Origin: Diplonema japonicum
Taxonomy: Eukaryota; Euglenozoa; Diplonemea; Diplonemida; Diplonemidae
Reading direction: 5' to 3'
NCBI GenBank assembly: GCA_964019335.1
Contig: OZ025691.1
Span: 484,998 to 548,997 of the forward strand
Length of the DNA stretch: 64,000 nt
Below the pieces are notes generated by a model. It was given only the letters and a program-made list of their open reading frames with translations. It had not been told where the DNA came from and did no database searches. Position numbers and translations under genes: made by a program. Shown here piece after piece: positions 28,637 to 42,000 of the stretch. The first letter of the stretch is position 1; each line of letters starts with the position of its first letter.

Positions 28637-29404
28637 ATGCCGAAGCAGGGCAAAAGGGAAATGCTGAAACAAGCAAAGATAGAAGCGTGGGAGGAGTCCA
28701 AGCGGCGGGACAGAGTGAACTTGGAAGAAGATGAGTTCCAATCGAGAACGAAGGTGGGGTATGAAGAAGAGTTTCTGTGGCAGGGTCTCATGTTGCAGAG
28801 GTTACAAGAGTACACATCATCTGAAATGGGGTTGTGCGTGCCGATGCTGGTGCACCGTGAGTTTGTGAACAGAACGAAGCAGCAGGACGCCGAAAGGGAA
28901 GCGGAGCTCGGAGGGATGAAAAGCCTTTTGCAGCACACGGTGAAAGCAAAGGAGGTTCTTGAGGATCAGATGCGCGACGTACGAACCGACCAACGGCAGC
29001 AGCGCAACCACATCAACAAGAAGATGGACGACCTGCGTAGGAAGCTAATCGACGTTCTCGTCGAGACTGCAGGCACCGCACAGACAAAAACAGAAGACGA
29101 CCGCAACAAGGCTGCTGGTAAGTGCGCAGCAGATATCGAGAAAGCACGTGAGTCGTACCTGCGGCTCATTGCCGACCTTCAAGGCAGATCAGAAAGTTTC
29201 ACTCGGGTGCTGCAAGAGGCAAAGGCATCTCACTCCAACCTCCCTACACGTATCCGACAGCGCCTACACGAGATGACCAAAGATGAGCTCCTCCTTATCA
29301 TCGACACCCTTTCTTTCGAAGGGGAAGTACTCCAATACTTCATGTTCAAATTCCCCCCCTCTCACGACCACCCTTATGGGTTGAAGGCAGATGCTAGTTC
29401 TTAG
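28637..29404 (+). CDS. Coiled-coil protein (255 aa)
   Basis: A single exon. The N-terminus MPKQGKREMLKQAKIEAWEE is basic and helical; charged helical sequence continues through RDVRTDQRQQRNHINKKMDD and ADIEKARESYLRLIADLQ, ending with a short non-coiled C-terminus (YFMFKFPPSHDHPYG). No domain is recognised; the style resembles axonemal or intraflagellar accessory proteins, which is only an impression. The TAG at 29402-29404 is followed at once by a long pyrimidine tract ending AAAG and the next ATG at 29447. I therefore keep the two genes separate rather than joining them with an atypical intron. Confidence 0.65.
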   Translation: MPKQGKREMLKQAKIEAWEESKRRDRVNLEEDEFQSRTKVGYEEEFLWQGLMLQRLQEYTSSEMGLCVPMLVHREFVNRTKQQDAEREAELGGMKSLLQHTVKAKEVLEDQMRDVRTDQRQQRNHINKKMDDLRRKLIDVLVETAGTAQTKTEDDRNKAAGKCAADIEKARESYLRLIADLQGRSESFTRVLQEAKASHSNLPTRIRQRLHEMTKDELLLIIDTLSFEGEVLQYFMFKFPPSHDHPYGLKADASS

Positions 29405-29433
29405 CATTTTTTTTTTCTTTCCTTTGTGCAAAG
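29405..29433 (+). promoter_or_regulatory. Putative trans-splice acceptor between two head-to-tail genes
   Basis: CATTTTTTTTTTCTTTCC then TTTGTGCAAAG begins at the base after the upstream stop codon and ends 13 nt before the downstream ATG. No GTAT donor precedes it within the upstream gene in a compatible phase. Confidence 0.45.
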
Positions 29434-29446
29434 CAACATCCGACAG

Positions 29447-31523
29447 ATGGTAAGCGACATGCAATGGTCTGACGGTGCTGGTGACGACACGCTTAGGAGG
29501 AGGCGGAGTGCCGGCGACCTATCCGTCGAGATAGCCCGAGAGATCAAAGGAACAAAGCCACCTGAGGTGCTACTTGGGAACGAAGTGTATGGACAACACA
29601 TCATTGACATCATTACACGCAACAGGTGGTCCGACTTCTCGTTGAACGAGTCGAACATATCAATAGACAAACCCACCTCGCAGCTGCTAGCAAACCTTCT
29701 TCACGAAAAGCAGGAGAGTTGCGACGTCACCAGCCAGAACACTATCAAGGAAGAGGCAGGTGGAAGGGAGGCTGGCGGGAGGTATGAGCTGTTCTATTGG
29801 ATTCCATAACTCAATGACAGGCCACAGAAGAAGGTATCTAATGTACCTGCGGGAAGTAGGAGCTCAAGGTATTTTATTTATTTGTTCAAGTTGACCACGT
29901 CACCTCTCAGCATGAGTCCATTAAGCGTCAGTGACAGCGACAGCGACGGAAGCACGGACAAGGATAAGCCCAATGCTGTGTTGCAGTCTAGATACGCGGA
30001 GCTTTTAAAACGCGAGCGTGAAGCCCAGCAGCGTGAGGAACAACAACAAGAGTTCCTAAGAAGATTGGAAGAGAGGGAACGTGCCCTATCGGAGAAGGAG
30101 CAACAGCTGCAGATGTACGTGCCTACAGGAGGTATGTGTACGCCAGCTGCCTATGTACACCCCCGATACAGAAATCTCGCCGATTACAAAACAAACCTCT
30201 CCCGAGGCAGCATCTGACTTGTCAATTGCGTGGCCTGACAACGAAGAGTGCGAAGGCGAAGCGGACTACGAGCTGGACTTGCGGCTTGAGAGTGATGCCG
30301 CTACTGAGCACAATGTGACACTGCCACCTGAGCCTGCTCCCGCCGCGAAGGTATGTTGTTGATTTTACAGTCTTTTCACCCACTTCGCAGTCGCCTCTAA
30401 TAGACACGGAGCTGCCGCAGTCACAACCCCGGCAGCCACAATCGCAGCCACAGCAGGCGCAGCTCCTACACCTAGAACAGCAGATAATACAACAGGTTGT
30501 ACAGCAACCACAGCCGCAGTTAAATCTGGAGCTGCAGTCACAACCGCAGCAAGAGCAGCCACAAAAGCAAAGACAGCAAGAGAAGCCACAAGAGCAACCT
30601 GAACGACGTCAGCCAAAGCAAAGTCAATTTCTAGAACAGCCTTCTGCAATACAGAAACCTGTCGCAAACCGTAACTTAGGGAGGGCGCGGCGAATCAAAG
30701 AGCGATTGGCAGACTTGGAGGGAAAGTTAGCCGCAAAAACTGTTCGAAATACTGAGCACGCCGACAGGCTGCAGTCCGCACGCGTTACGAAAAGCCCCAC
30801 AAGGCTTTCGTATAAGCCGTCTGCTTCCCGCCACCCGTGCACCGCTGCCATGGGCAGCGAGCGACCTGCTAGACGCCATTCACCTTCTCCTGTGCGCGAA
30901 GCCAAGGCTCCCGCTGAAGCAGACCTCTACCCAATGTATGTTTGCCTGTACACTGTCAACATAACAGGTTTCTCGAGTTCATGAACTCGCTGGAAGGGAA
31001 GAACCAGGGTGCGCCTGCTCCACAACGAATGAGGGCAGGTCACGGGAAGAATGATGTCCAGTGCTGGCCCCCTTCGCAGCTTTACGAGGAACCTCGTTCG
31101 AGGGACAGCTCACCCGTGTCACAGAACAGCAGGCACAGTGCGAGGTGGCGTGTGTCCAATCGCCACCAGCCAGCATCGTCTGGCGGTGTGCGGCCTGTCA
31201 GGGTTAAATCGGTAGGAGAGGAGAGACGAGCATCACAAGTAGTGACAATCTCAAAACAACGAGGGCGCCCTGCAGCACCTGTCAGCACCCCTCGGTCCGC
31301 TTCCACTCGATCTCAACGCAGCCGTTCAAATTCACAGCCCTCGCGTGTACCTTTACCCTTGACAGGGAGTAAGCCTGCATGGAGGCCTAGTGGCAGCTCA
31401 CCTTCACCAAGCACTAGGTACTCCCGACCCACCATCTCTTCTAGCACGGCAGCTCCGCATTCAAGAAGCCCAGTCCCTATTCGCATCGGGAAGGCCAAAC
31501 CCCGAGGAAAGCCCTTTACATAG
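29447..31523 (+). CDS. Large low-complexity protein, Q-rich and Ser/Arg/Pro-rich (622 aa)
   Basis: Six exons (29447-29781, 29821-29833, 29891-30131, 30172-30350, 30391-30935, 30968-31523). Introns are 39, 57, 40, 40 and 32 nt; exon 2 is a 13-nt microexon. If the 57-nt intron (29834-29890, ending TCAAG) is instead retained the frame stays open. No catalytic domain is seen. A short predicted coiled coil (LKREREAQQREEQQQEFLRR) is followed by an acidic segment and then a glutamine/proline-rich block (30410-30640). A basic region ends in Ser/Pro/Arg-rich sequence with several RSxS and SP sites that look like kinase targets. A scaffold or cytoskeleton-associated role is possible. The product is not recognised. 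Confidence 0.6.
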
Positions 31524-31681
31524 ACAGACAGATCCCTCCGAGCGCCGGTCCGTATTGAGTAAATAATTTTTCCATCTTATTTCCCCATAAAAGAAGAGAC
31601 ACTTGTACCTTCACGATTGCCGTATTTAACCTACTCAGATAGTTAATGTAGTATTCTGACCGTTAGGACAGCTTGCACAGC

Positions 31682-32920
31682 ATGCACCACAGGCACATGG
31701 TTGAGCTCCCTGGAGCTGTTGTGTCGGATGACCCAGCCCGTTCAAGGGAATACAGCGTGTCACCACCGTCGGCCTCTTTAAGACCTTCCTTCGTACCATC
31801 GCGAAGCGAGTTTGATGACTTACCTCCACTGCCACCCACTCCTATATGCGTGGAAGAGCATGGGCTGGGGACTCTGCAATTGTATGTATGTCATCGAGTT
31901 CTAAATTATTACAGAGAAACGCAGGCTGCTCTCGTTAGAGCCCATCAGTTCGAAACCATGCGAAGTGACATCAAGGAGGAGCTGCAGGCACTCCAGAAGC
32001 AACAATCAAGTGTCTTGCGTGCTCTGCAGCAGCGCTCTGTCCCGCTTTCACCTGATACACGTGATAAGTCCCTGCGCCAGAGCATACATGACATCAGCAT
32101 GCACCACAACCAGCTGGAAGAATCATTGAGTAAGAGAATAGAAGATGCACAAGCTGCACAGCAGCAGTCACTGAAAACTGTGACAGAAGCTCTCAAAAAG
32201 GAAATGCGAGACTCGATGAATGAGAGGGCGCAGCCCCTCGAAGACACGGTGAGAGAAATGCAAGCAGCGATCAAAGGGCTCAGCGCGCAGTATGCTTCTT
32301 TTACCAACTCATATTCCTCAGAGTGATGGCCTTGCAGCGTGAGAATACTGCCCTTAGAGAACATATCTCAGACATTGAGGCAAGACCACCAGCACCCACA
32401 ACTCCTACTCCACAGCTGCTGATATCAGAGGCTACGCCGGGTGAGAACGTACTCTCTAGCGTTCTGGCTGTCTCGGAGCAAACAGCAAGCACACGGAGTC
32501 GCAGCAGGTCGCCTCTGCGAACAGAGCACGGGTCTGACGATGAATTCCACTGGGAAGAGGTACGGAACGGGACGAATACATTTTATTACAACAAAGTATG
32601 GTATTATTGCAGCACCACGTATCTGATAAACACAGAGAACTAAATGCAAACAATGGGAAAAGCCTGAAGCGGCCCACCCCACATACTGGGAAGAGATGAA
32701 GGCCAGCGACGGCTCTCTCTTTTTCTACTGCAGAGCTACGCACACTAAGCGGTGGAGCCTCCCCCTTAATGGCATCGTAGCCGACGGGAAGGACGGCATC
32801 CACAGCAACCCCACCACGTGGGAACAGTTCAAGAGCGACTCTGGTAAAACATTCTATCGCAACAAACTATCCCACAAAAAGCAGTGGGACCCACCCATTT
32901 GCTTGAGCCCGTCCGTATGA
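31682..32920 (+). CDS. Coiled-coil protein with three C-terminal WW-like modules (377 aa)
   Basis: Four exons (31682-31881, 31915-32289, 32322-32595, 32636-32920; introns 33, 32 and 40 nt). The middle (about 70-220) is coiled coil, including QALQKQQSSVLRALQQR and QREENT-type heptads across the second splice. The third splice completes a WW module, FHWEEVRNGTNTFYYNK joined to RTKCKQWEKP. Two further modules follow: TYWEEMKASDGSLFFYCRA then TKRWSLP, and TTWEQFKSDSGKTFYRNK then KKQWDPP. Each has the first Trp, an aromatic core and the second Trp followed by a Pro. WW modules bind proline-rich peptides; the Pro-rich neighbour upstream is a conceivable but untested partner. Without splicing the frame stops at 32326 and the WW region is lost. 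Confidence 0.75.
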
Positions 32921-33075
32921 TATAGTTGATTAGGAGCGAGAAATGCCCAAGTGCCCTAGCACGTCACTGGGTCACGCTCTCAGATTTCTATCTCAACAGC
33001 CAAACAAACGAATATAGATAAGTTTTGTAGTTATTTGTTTTCCAGCTCACTAACCGCCCACAGAACGCTGATGGA

Positions 33076-36000
33076 ATGATATTTGTATTAGTGGTGATCG
33101 CTTTCACCTTCATCGACTGCCCTGCCGACTTACCCGTGAAATGTATCTCCGGACGGTCCTACTCGTGCTATGCTGCTAGTGTTAGTTGTGAATGCACTGA
33201 GGTATCGCTGACAGATGCGTGTGTACGGCGGAGCACAGCTGGTGTGTTTAGAGGGCGCTGCAATTACAAAACTGCGCAATGTGAAGAATCATGTAAGGTC
33301 ACAGAGTGCGAGGGGGTGAATGCTGAAGGTGAGTGTCTCGTGTCGTGCAAAGCTGACGAAATTTTTGTAAGCTCCAACGGCTTTGGAACGTGCTTTCCTT
33401 CGTACTGGGGTGGCGAGAGGCTAGCTCCGGAGTGTCTGGGAATTCTAGCACTTCGTGCCTCCGATCCCTTAACCGAGATAGGGGGCAGTATCGTGTGTCC
33501 CGATGGCGGTACTGCTTCTTCCTACCTAGACTGTCCCTGTCCTGGGTCTTTTCCTTTAAAATGCCCCACGCCAGAGGGCTACGACTGCCTCGCTGGGTCT
33601 TCTCCCTCCGAGTGCCCCATCTACATCTGCACACATCCTGTCACAGGCATATCAGGACAATGCGATTTGGAGGCCGGTGTTTGCGTTGTGAGTAACAGCA
33701 CTGCCCCAGCTTTCAGCTCCGTATTGCAATGCACAGGTGACTACAGCAGAACATGTACATCGTCAGTTGGTGACTTCTGCGTGCACGGCGACTGCATGTG
33801 CCAGTCTGATTTGCACAGCAGAAAGGATACAGTTTGCAGACAATTTAGGTGTTCTACCACTGACACCTTTGTCTCTAGCCCTGCAGCTTGCCCATGCCCA
33901 GCAGACATGCCAGTGCGATGTGTTGAGAGGTCGGGTATCTATTGCCTTGAAGCAGGCCAACAATGCGATGTGACAGATGCTTGCGGTGATAGGGGTGAAC
34001 GAGTTTGTGACTTTAAAACAGGCGAGTGTATATGTCCGGAAGGATGGGAAGGCTCAAACTGTACTGAGGTACGACACATTGAAGTCTATGAGCCCGTGCC
34101 AGAGGAAGAGGAAGTTGTGCGGCATACCCCGCAACGTTCAAGCGCAGTTTCTAACGTTGAAGAAGACGACTTGCTTATATGTATGGGAAATGATGCACTC
34201 GTCACGAGGCCAGAAGACTGCCCATGCCCTAGTGAGACGCCTACACGGTGCGTTGCGAAAGGTGTTGTTGATTGCTTCAGCCCTGACGTGCGGTGTGAGT
34301 GTGCCTTGCTTCTCACCTTAGATGTCGTGTCCTTGGACTGCCCTTACGAGAACGTGACATGCCCTGATGGCACTGATGTCTTCCACCCGCTTGATTGCAG
34401 CTGCAACTCAGCCTATCCCAAAAGGTGCCTCAACCCTACAGGGTTCACGTGCATTGAGGAGTCGGAGGATTGCCCGTTTCAAGTCCCATGCCTTGACGGG
34501 AGAGGTGTCTGTGATTTGGCAACAGGTGCATGCGAGTGCAACGAAGGTTTAGCAGGAGTTGAGTGCGGTCCACTGGGTACATGTGCGAGATACTCATGTG
34601 TTGATAACAGTACTGCCCCTATCTCGGGAACAGCTTCGGACAGTACGAAGTGCGCAACGACTTGCGCAGATGGAACAACAGCTTGCCTTCGTGACTCGCA
34701 AGTAACGTGCCTCCCAGATGGATATATCTGTGGGTGTTCTGGGCTCCTTGTTGACCTCCCAATTGAGGCCTTTATTGCGTCCAACTACACCTCCCCAGAT
34801 GTCATGTTATTTGATTGTTCTGTGTTCACGGGCGTGGCAGGTTTTGTGACTCATCCCTTGCTGTGCACGTGTCCCCCTTTCCGACCGAAGATGTGCCTGT
34901 CAGACAGAGGACCTTCGTGCGTGACGGCGATCGAGCGGTGCGATGGGCATAACTCTCTTGTCCACAATTGTACTTCGGGTTGTGACTTATTTCATGGTAC
35001 GTGCAGTACATGTGATGTATTGGCCACATGCAACGGGCACGGGTCGTGCACACAGCAGGCAACTACCTGGCCCTGCGAGTGCTTTGCTGATGACATTAGA
35101 GGTTACTGGGATGATGCTACGAACTGCAGTTCATGTTCCCGCGACTGGTACGGAAAGGACTGCACCCACAGCTGTTCTGATGTGTACTGCGGTGAGCGTG
35201 GGGAGTGCCTTGATGCTGCATGTGCATGTAAAAGGGAATGGGATGGCAGGGGGTTCGCGGGAAGTACGTGTGATAAGTGTGTCCCCGGCTGGAAGGGTGC
35301 CAACTGTACCATTGAAGACACATACATCGCTGTGCGCATGACTGCGCCCGACGACCTGTTGAACGGTTTTGATTTTGATGTGTTCATCGAAGTTTTCAAT
35401 GTGGCACCTGAGGGGGTAGACCTCAGCAGCATCGAGTTCGTCTTGCATGTCACTCTGCCCAGGCTTGACAATGATGTGCAGTGGAGGGTCCCTAGCACGT
35501 GTGTGTATCACGCGCTGTCTGGTGTCAATGTCACCACAGATGCTTACTGCTTGGTAGGGCTTCTTGAGGAGCCATGGACAGGAACTTTCTCTGTCTATGT
35601 TCCGATTGAGTGGCGTGGCGTGCTCAAAATGCAATCCGAGCTGTACTATGGAGGGAATGACACGGCAGCCTCGGGTGATACTTTCTATAGTGACAACATC
35701 TTGATGCTAGGGAGCTACAACCTGTATCCTCATTGGCCTGAGTCAGATCAGCCACGGTCGGTTCTGATGTCCAGCAGTCCCATGCGACCACAAATTACAT
35801 TCTATTTCAATACTACTATGCATCCGCAGGTAGATCGGAACTACACACTAAGGCCTGTCCTGTACAATGAAGGACCTAGCTTTGCAACAGTGTATTTGAA
35901 AATCGAAATTCCATCGGGACGCCTTGCTGTGGACTCCATCTGGAAGATCCCAAAAGCATGCGAGTTGAATACTACTCTAAGCTCTTCCTCCCTCGCAGTT

Positions 36001-39000
36001 GTGTACTGCAAGGTCACACTTGCTCCAGGTGAGACATGGGCTGACAACGAAATCGGGCTGCTGGTCGATCGCATTGCACCTGACAGGCCAAGTGGTTGGT
36101 ACTTGCCGGGAGACCTCAACATTGAAGCCACCTGGTGGCACCACTTGGACCCCAGCATCCATCACAGTGCAAATGTGACGCACATTGTGGACGAAACGTA
36201 CGTGACGGTCAATAGCCTTGTGGCGCAGGACATTCCACGTATTGGGTTCACACACAGAATCCTTGTGAATATGACCTATCCAAAGCAGAGCGATTTCTCA
36301 GCCCGTTTGGAACGTGTGACCATCTTGGTGCAGGTCTCTGTTAACTCTAGCTCCACCGTTACACTACCTTCCGACATCTTTGGCTACAGTGAGGAGGGGA
36401 AAAACACATGGTCTTGCAGATCAGCTCAGTACCCACTGCCCTTCAAGCAAGAAGCCACTTGGAACGTTTCAGTACCCAACAAATGGGAAGACCCCTCCAG
36501 CTATCAATGGTTGTGCACTTGGTATCCCCATCCCCCTATGATGCTCCCAGGAAGCAGCTTCGATGTAGAACTCGAGCTGTCTTTCACTCCGCAGCACCCA
36601 TCTGGTCTGATCACAACAACTGTGACCACTGTGTACCCTGAGGTTACTTTCACGAGATTTAAAAACGAGACAGTTTTGAGCTTAACGGAGGTGGTGCCCA
36701 ATCCTGTAGGTGAGCTATTCCTCGCTCCGGACATTCTAAGGCCTGGCTTCCATTCAAGGCTTTTTGTCAACTATACGCAACTTGCTTCTTGGGCGGGCAA
36801 CGTGTGGCTGCAGCTTAAAATGTGGGAAGTAAAGCCCGACACAACGTTTCTGAGTGATCACAACTGCAGCTTCTCAGCTTGGTACTTCTCCAACAGGGAC
36901 AAGGGCGGCACAGTGAACTGCTTCTTGGGTCTGACCATGCAGCCATTTGAGGAACGTGCGTTGTGGTTAACACTGAGCCCATCAGCATCTAGCGTCAACA
37001 GGGTGAATCTCTTAGCACAGGTTTATGTGTCTAACTTTGACCCTGCCCCGTTTGCTGAGATGTTCGACAGCTTAGCCATCGACCCTGTCGTGCCGATAGT
37101 GGAATTGCTTTTAACAAATGTGACACGCCTGTACCCGGGGTTCTATAGCACGTTGCAGTTGAATGTGAGTGTCCCCGACACTGCAATCGCGGCGGGGGTA
37201 GCCATCAACTGCACCTTCGATGGGCAGTCACGCATTTACCGTGTGACTAACGCTGATGAGACTATGTCTTCTTACTCAGGGATGCCGGCTGAGCCCCACC
37301 TTTACCCCGACATCGTGACATACACATTAGTGAGCAACGTCACGCCTACTGAAGTGATCTACAACAGCAGCACTACAGTCACAGCTGGTAAGGCATGGGA
37401 CAATGCGGCTATCACGATAGATACTCTGCAGTGGGATGAGACATACACATTCTACATTGACGTGTACCTGACCGACGCCATACAGTACCTTGCCACAACG
37501 TGCCTGGTGACATCTGACCATGACACGACTGGCGTCTCGCACTACCTGACCCTGCCTCTAACAGCTGCACCAACACTTTCCTTGTACCTCTCATTTCCTG
37601 ACGGCGAGGCATGGGTGATGACACCTGTTACAGTCTATTGGAATGTTACGCAACACGTGGAACAAGACGCTTACTTCGGAAACCTGGTCGTCGACTTCGA
37701 CATCAAGTCAGGCGGCTACGTTGACTCTGTGAGTTCCATCACGACAACCTCTTCCGATGGGACATGCACTACAAGCCCCTTGCAATGCAAGTTTGAGCCC
37801 ATCACTGGCGACTGGGAGCGCAGTGGTTCCATCACCTTTCTGATTGGCCCTTCCGCGCAAGGCGACTTTTTTTTCCGAGCCAACGTGACAGCTGTGCCTA
37901 GCCCTTGGACTTCCAATGGTGTCTTTATCGCAGATTACCTTGTTATACCACTGAACCTTCCCAATGCAGTATTGAACCTGTGGCCCAACACCCCCCATAT
38001 CCCTGGATACGAGGTGATGTTCCAGCTGAATATTACAATCGAGGGTAAAGGTTACTACTACGGCACGGTGATAAGGTTTGATCTTAGGAATTGTGAAGGC
38101 TTCGGTCTGTCGACGATAGGACTAAGCTCGTTCACGCAGGCAACCGACTGCACTGTCGATGTAAACAGCACCAGAGCCAATTGTTCGTACCCTGTGATCG
38201 AACTCCCTGCCTCGTGGGTACACACGGTGGTGACCACTTCACCAATTGACAACGAGCTGCCCATCATCATGGAGGCGCAGCTGGACAGCACTGGCGTCGA
38301 TCTGGACAACGTCGACAACGAGGACGACAACGTGGCCGTCGAGTTGTGGCCGCACCTTCCTGACGTCAGTGTTGACGTGCACAACACATCAGCACATATC
38401 CGTGATGCCGTTACGGATGTCATTATTCAGGTCCACAACGTAGGACACCTGCTGTCCATCGCCCACTCTTTGACAGCCACCGTTAGCATCCAGGCTACGG
38501 GACACAATCATACTGACAGTCGTTTTTATTACGGTTCAATGCAGCCCACGGCTCACTCGAATGTCCGTCATCTGCTCGCCTTCGGTGACCCTTTCTGCAG
38601 CTATATCAACAGCCAGCTGCTGACGAACTGTACTTTCGGGTCTGTCTCTGGGAAAAGCCACGCGAATATCACCATCCCGATCAAGCACGGTATCACCACT
38701 GGGTTCTTCTGCATGAATGTAACTGTCGAAGGAGGCAATTGGGCTAAGCGTACCAGCTCCAACCTACCGTCAGGGCTTTCGGTGACCTACTGCAGCACAC
38801 TGGAAGATGTCGCTTACGAGTCGTACTCCCCAGTAACCTCAGTTGGGGTAAGGCCTTCCGTCATGGCTGATGCGCAATTCCAGGTGGATACATCGTGGAC
38901 GACTACAGAAGTGGCTGCCGGCAGTGCGTATGATGTTGCTGTCTTCATCACGGGCCTCCCACTCTCCACGTACACCTCATGGGGTATCTTTGGATATGAT

Positions 39001-42000
39001 TACGTAATGGTGAATGTGACGTTTGGGCCTGACACAGTACTGAACGACCAGGGGTTGGTACGCCACATTGAGATGAACCAGATAACGAAGCTCCCGTCAG
39101 AGTGCAGCCCTCCGCCCACTGACACAAGCAGTCCTAACCACGTCTTGTGTGAGTACAGTAACAATTACAACAACCTTACACTGGGCTTCAAGGTGAGCAT
39201 CTACACAGGACACAGAGAAGACTTTACAGTGACCGTCACCTCACAAGGGATTGGGCACAATCACTTGCTGCAGACTCTAGACCCTTTGGATAGCGCACAC
39301 ACCTCAAGGTATCCCACAATACCGCCGGATACCTTCATTGGCATCGACTACGACGACACGAAGATACTACCTGGCAGACGGGCATCGATGTACATGAACA
39401 TCTCGAACAACGGTCCTTCTACAGTGCAGTTGTTTGTGGTGGCTGATCTTGACTATCACATGAGATTTGCTGATGACTTCAACTTGACCGGTGCCTTTAT
39501 GATGCCTGCTACCATCAACAGCTCCTTCTTCATACCCACTGAAATAACGGAAACTGGAACTTTCAGTGGATCGATTACGAGACCCACCCACAGCAAAACG
39601 CTAATAGCGACAGATACCCTGTCCCTCACTGCGACTGCAACGTTGTCGCAAACCATGACGGACACAGTCACTGCTTCATCGTCCCACACGGGGACGCTGA
39701 CACTTCCGTCCGCAACGCTATCTGCTACCTTGACCGGCTCTGCCTCGGTGACACACACGCTGAGTACCTCGTTGTCACCATCCGTGTCATACACAGTGAG
39801 TACTTTGTCCCCCAGCGCAACCATTGCTACTTTCACTGCGTACACACTGACGACGACCATTAGCCAACCTTCCAAAACACCCTCCCTGACAGCGAGTGCC
39901 ACCTGTACGCCTACAGCCAGCGAGTCCATACAGTATTCCTACACCACAACCGCCTCGTACCACTACGCCAAACCAAAGCCCTACGACGATGGTCTCTATC
40001 ACTTTGTTGAGCCTATCGATCCTGAAGACTATGGTCTGCGACGTACCACGTGGCCTTTGTGGCCCGGTACCTTTTTGTCACAAGTGAACACCACAGGGCT
40101 CTTCCCATTCACGGAGCCACCGAGGTCCGAAGGCGTTGATGGGTCACGGAGGCATACTGTCGCACAGTTTTACCTTGTTCCGCATGCACATGTGGTTCTG
40201 AAGTACTTGTTCGACATCATTGGTCCCTACAACATACGGCCGTCAGCCAACATTACTACGTACATTGAGAACTTGGACAAGAGCTATCTTATGACGCAGC
40301 ATTTCCAGACTACAGAACATGCGTCGGATGTGATGGTTGTTATCAACACAACGTGGGACTTGCCTACACCTGGCTACAACAACCTGACAGTTATACTGCA
40401 AAATATTGGGCCCGGGTGGGCGGGGAAAACGACGGTTGTAATGGAGGTTAACACGGAAGGAGTGAGCTTTGCCCCTTTCTCCACTGAGTGGATATCGCCA
40501 TACCACACTTGCAACTTTACCACAACCCGCATCGTGTGCGAAATAGTAGGCATGCAGTCGAAGTACGACGACGATGTGGATAACGTGCAGCCCGACCCTG
40601 CCGATCCGAAATCTGTCGAACACCACCACAGTCTAATCTTGCCATGGAAGTACGAGCTGCCCATAACACTAGTGGTGGACCACTACTTCAATGGAACGCT
40701 GAATTTCACTGTTGACGTGTTTGTGGATAATGACAAGGACATCTCAAACAACAGGGTGCTCTTTGACCCGATTGTGTTACTGCCTGACTTGCGTCCCCTT
40801 CTTGTTTTCCCCACATGGCCCGAGACAGCATATGAGCTTCGGATCTTCAACTCCGGCCCTGTTACAGCTCATGATGTGAGGGCTGTGATGTCGATTAGTG
40901 GCGGAATCGTTTCAGGTATCTACCCTGCAAAGACGGTCCACCCCCAGTCACATGAGGGTCCAGACCCTGGGCTGCTGTCACTGCCGTATGGGCAGCGCGA
41001 AGGTGCTATCCACATGCCGAACGACAGTTACTGGTACACACAGGACTGCTTCACTTCAGACGAGCGTGACTTCCTTAAATGCGTGATCGATGAGCTTCCT
41101 TACGACCCGTTGCTGCCGCCTGAGAGGAATTACCTGTCACGGTGGTTTCGCATCGACGTCTTTGCCCGTGCGCAGCTCAGCTTCAAAGGGGCTATTACGA
41201 ATGAGGACAGGAACATGGCAGATAACGGCATTGTTGCACAGTGTCCTGTGCACTCGGAGTGTTGGACTGATATAGAGATTGTGAAGGTCACTGGCTGCAT
41301 GGACATATGGCCCTCCACTGTCAACTGTCCGCCAGATGGCTCCACCAAGTTAACTGTGTGGGGTAAGGGTTTCGGTCACGAAGCAGATCCCAGGATCCAG
41401 GTCTTCGTTGGAGGTGCAAGGTGTGGCACCGTCACATGGCACAACGCTTCGGACTACACGCTTAACGACCCGTTGTGGGCGAACTTCCAAGTTCTTACCT
41501 GCGAGGACTACCTTGGGTATACGTATGGCGACGAGTCACCGGAGGCTGCGTGGGCGTATGGCAGTCGAGGTGGCTTTGGGAAGAAACTGACCGAGAAGCA
41601 AGGTGTGAACCTTCCCATCACTGTCGTGAACTCAGCCGAAAGGAACAAAACCGAGGAATGGGTATCTGTCAGCTTTGCATATTACCCAATCATACGGAGC
41701 ATTAACAACTGCAGTGCTGTGAATGACACGTGGAATGGTGCATGCCCTACATCAGGCTCAACGCGAATAGAGATCACAGGTGAGCACTTCATCGGGTACG
41801 GCGGCTTTGGAGCGGTTACTGTCATGTTCGGTCACTTTGAGTGCGAGCAGGTGCAGATTATTAACGATAATCTCATTTGGTGTACGAAGTATAGCGGTTA
41901 CGGCACCTTGAACCAGGTGCGAGTTAAGGCGAACGGGCTGTGGGATAAGTCTCCCTGGACAACGTATCTCCACTTCAGACCGGTACCAGTCATTGAGCAT

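Noticed and set aside
29330-29446. Joining the coiled-coil gene (28637) and the Q-rich gene (29447) into one
   Set aside because: No GTAT donor gives a compatible phase, and a stop codon is followed directly by a long pyrimidine tract and a new ATG.
29869-29890. A 22-nt intron in the Q-rich gene
   Set aside because: It would shift the frame and is shorter than any other intron here; the 57-nt intron starting at 29834 keeps the frame.
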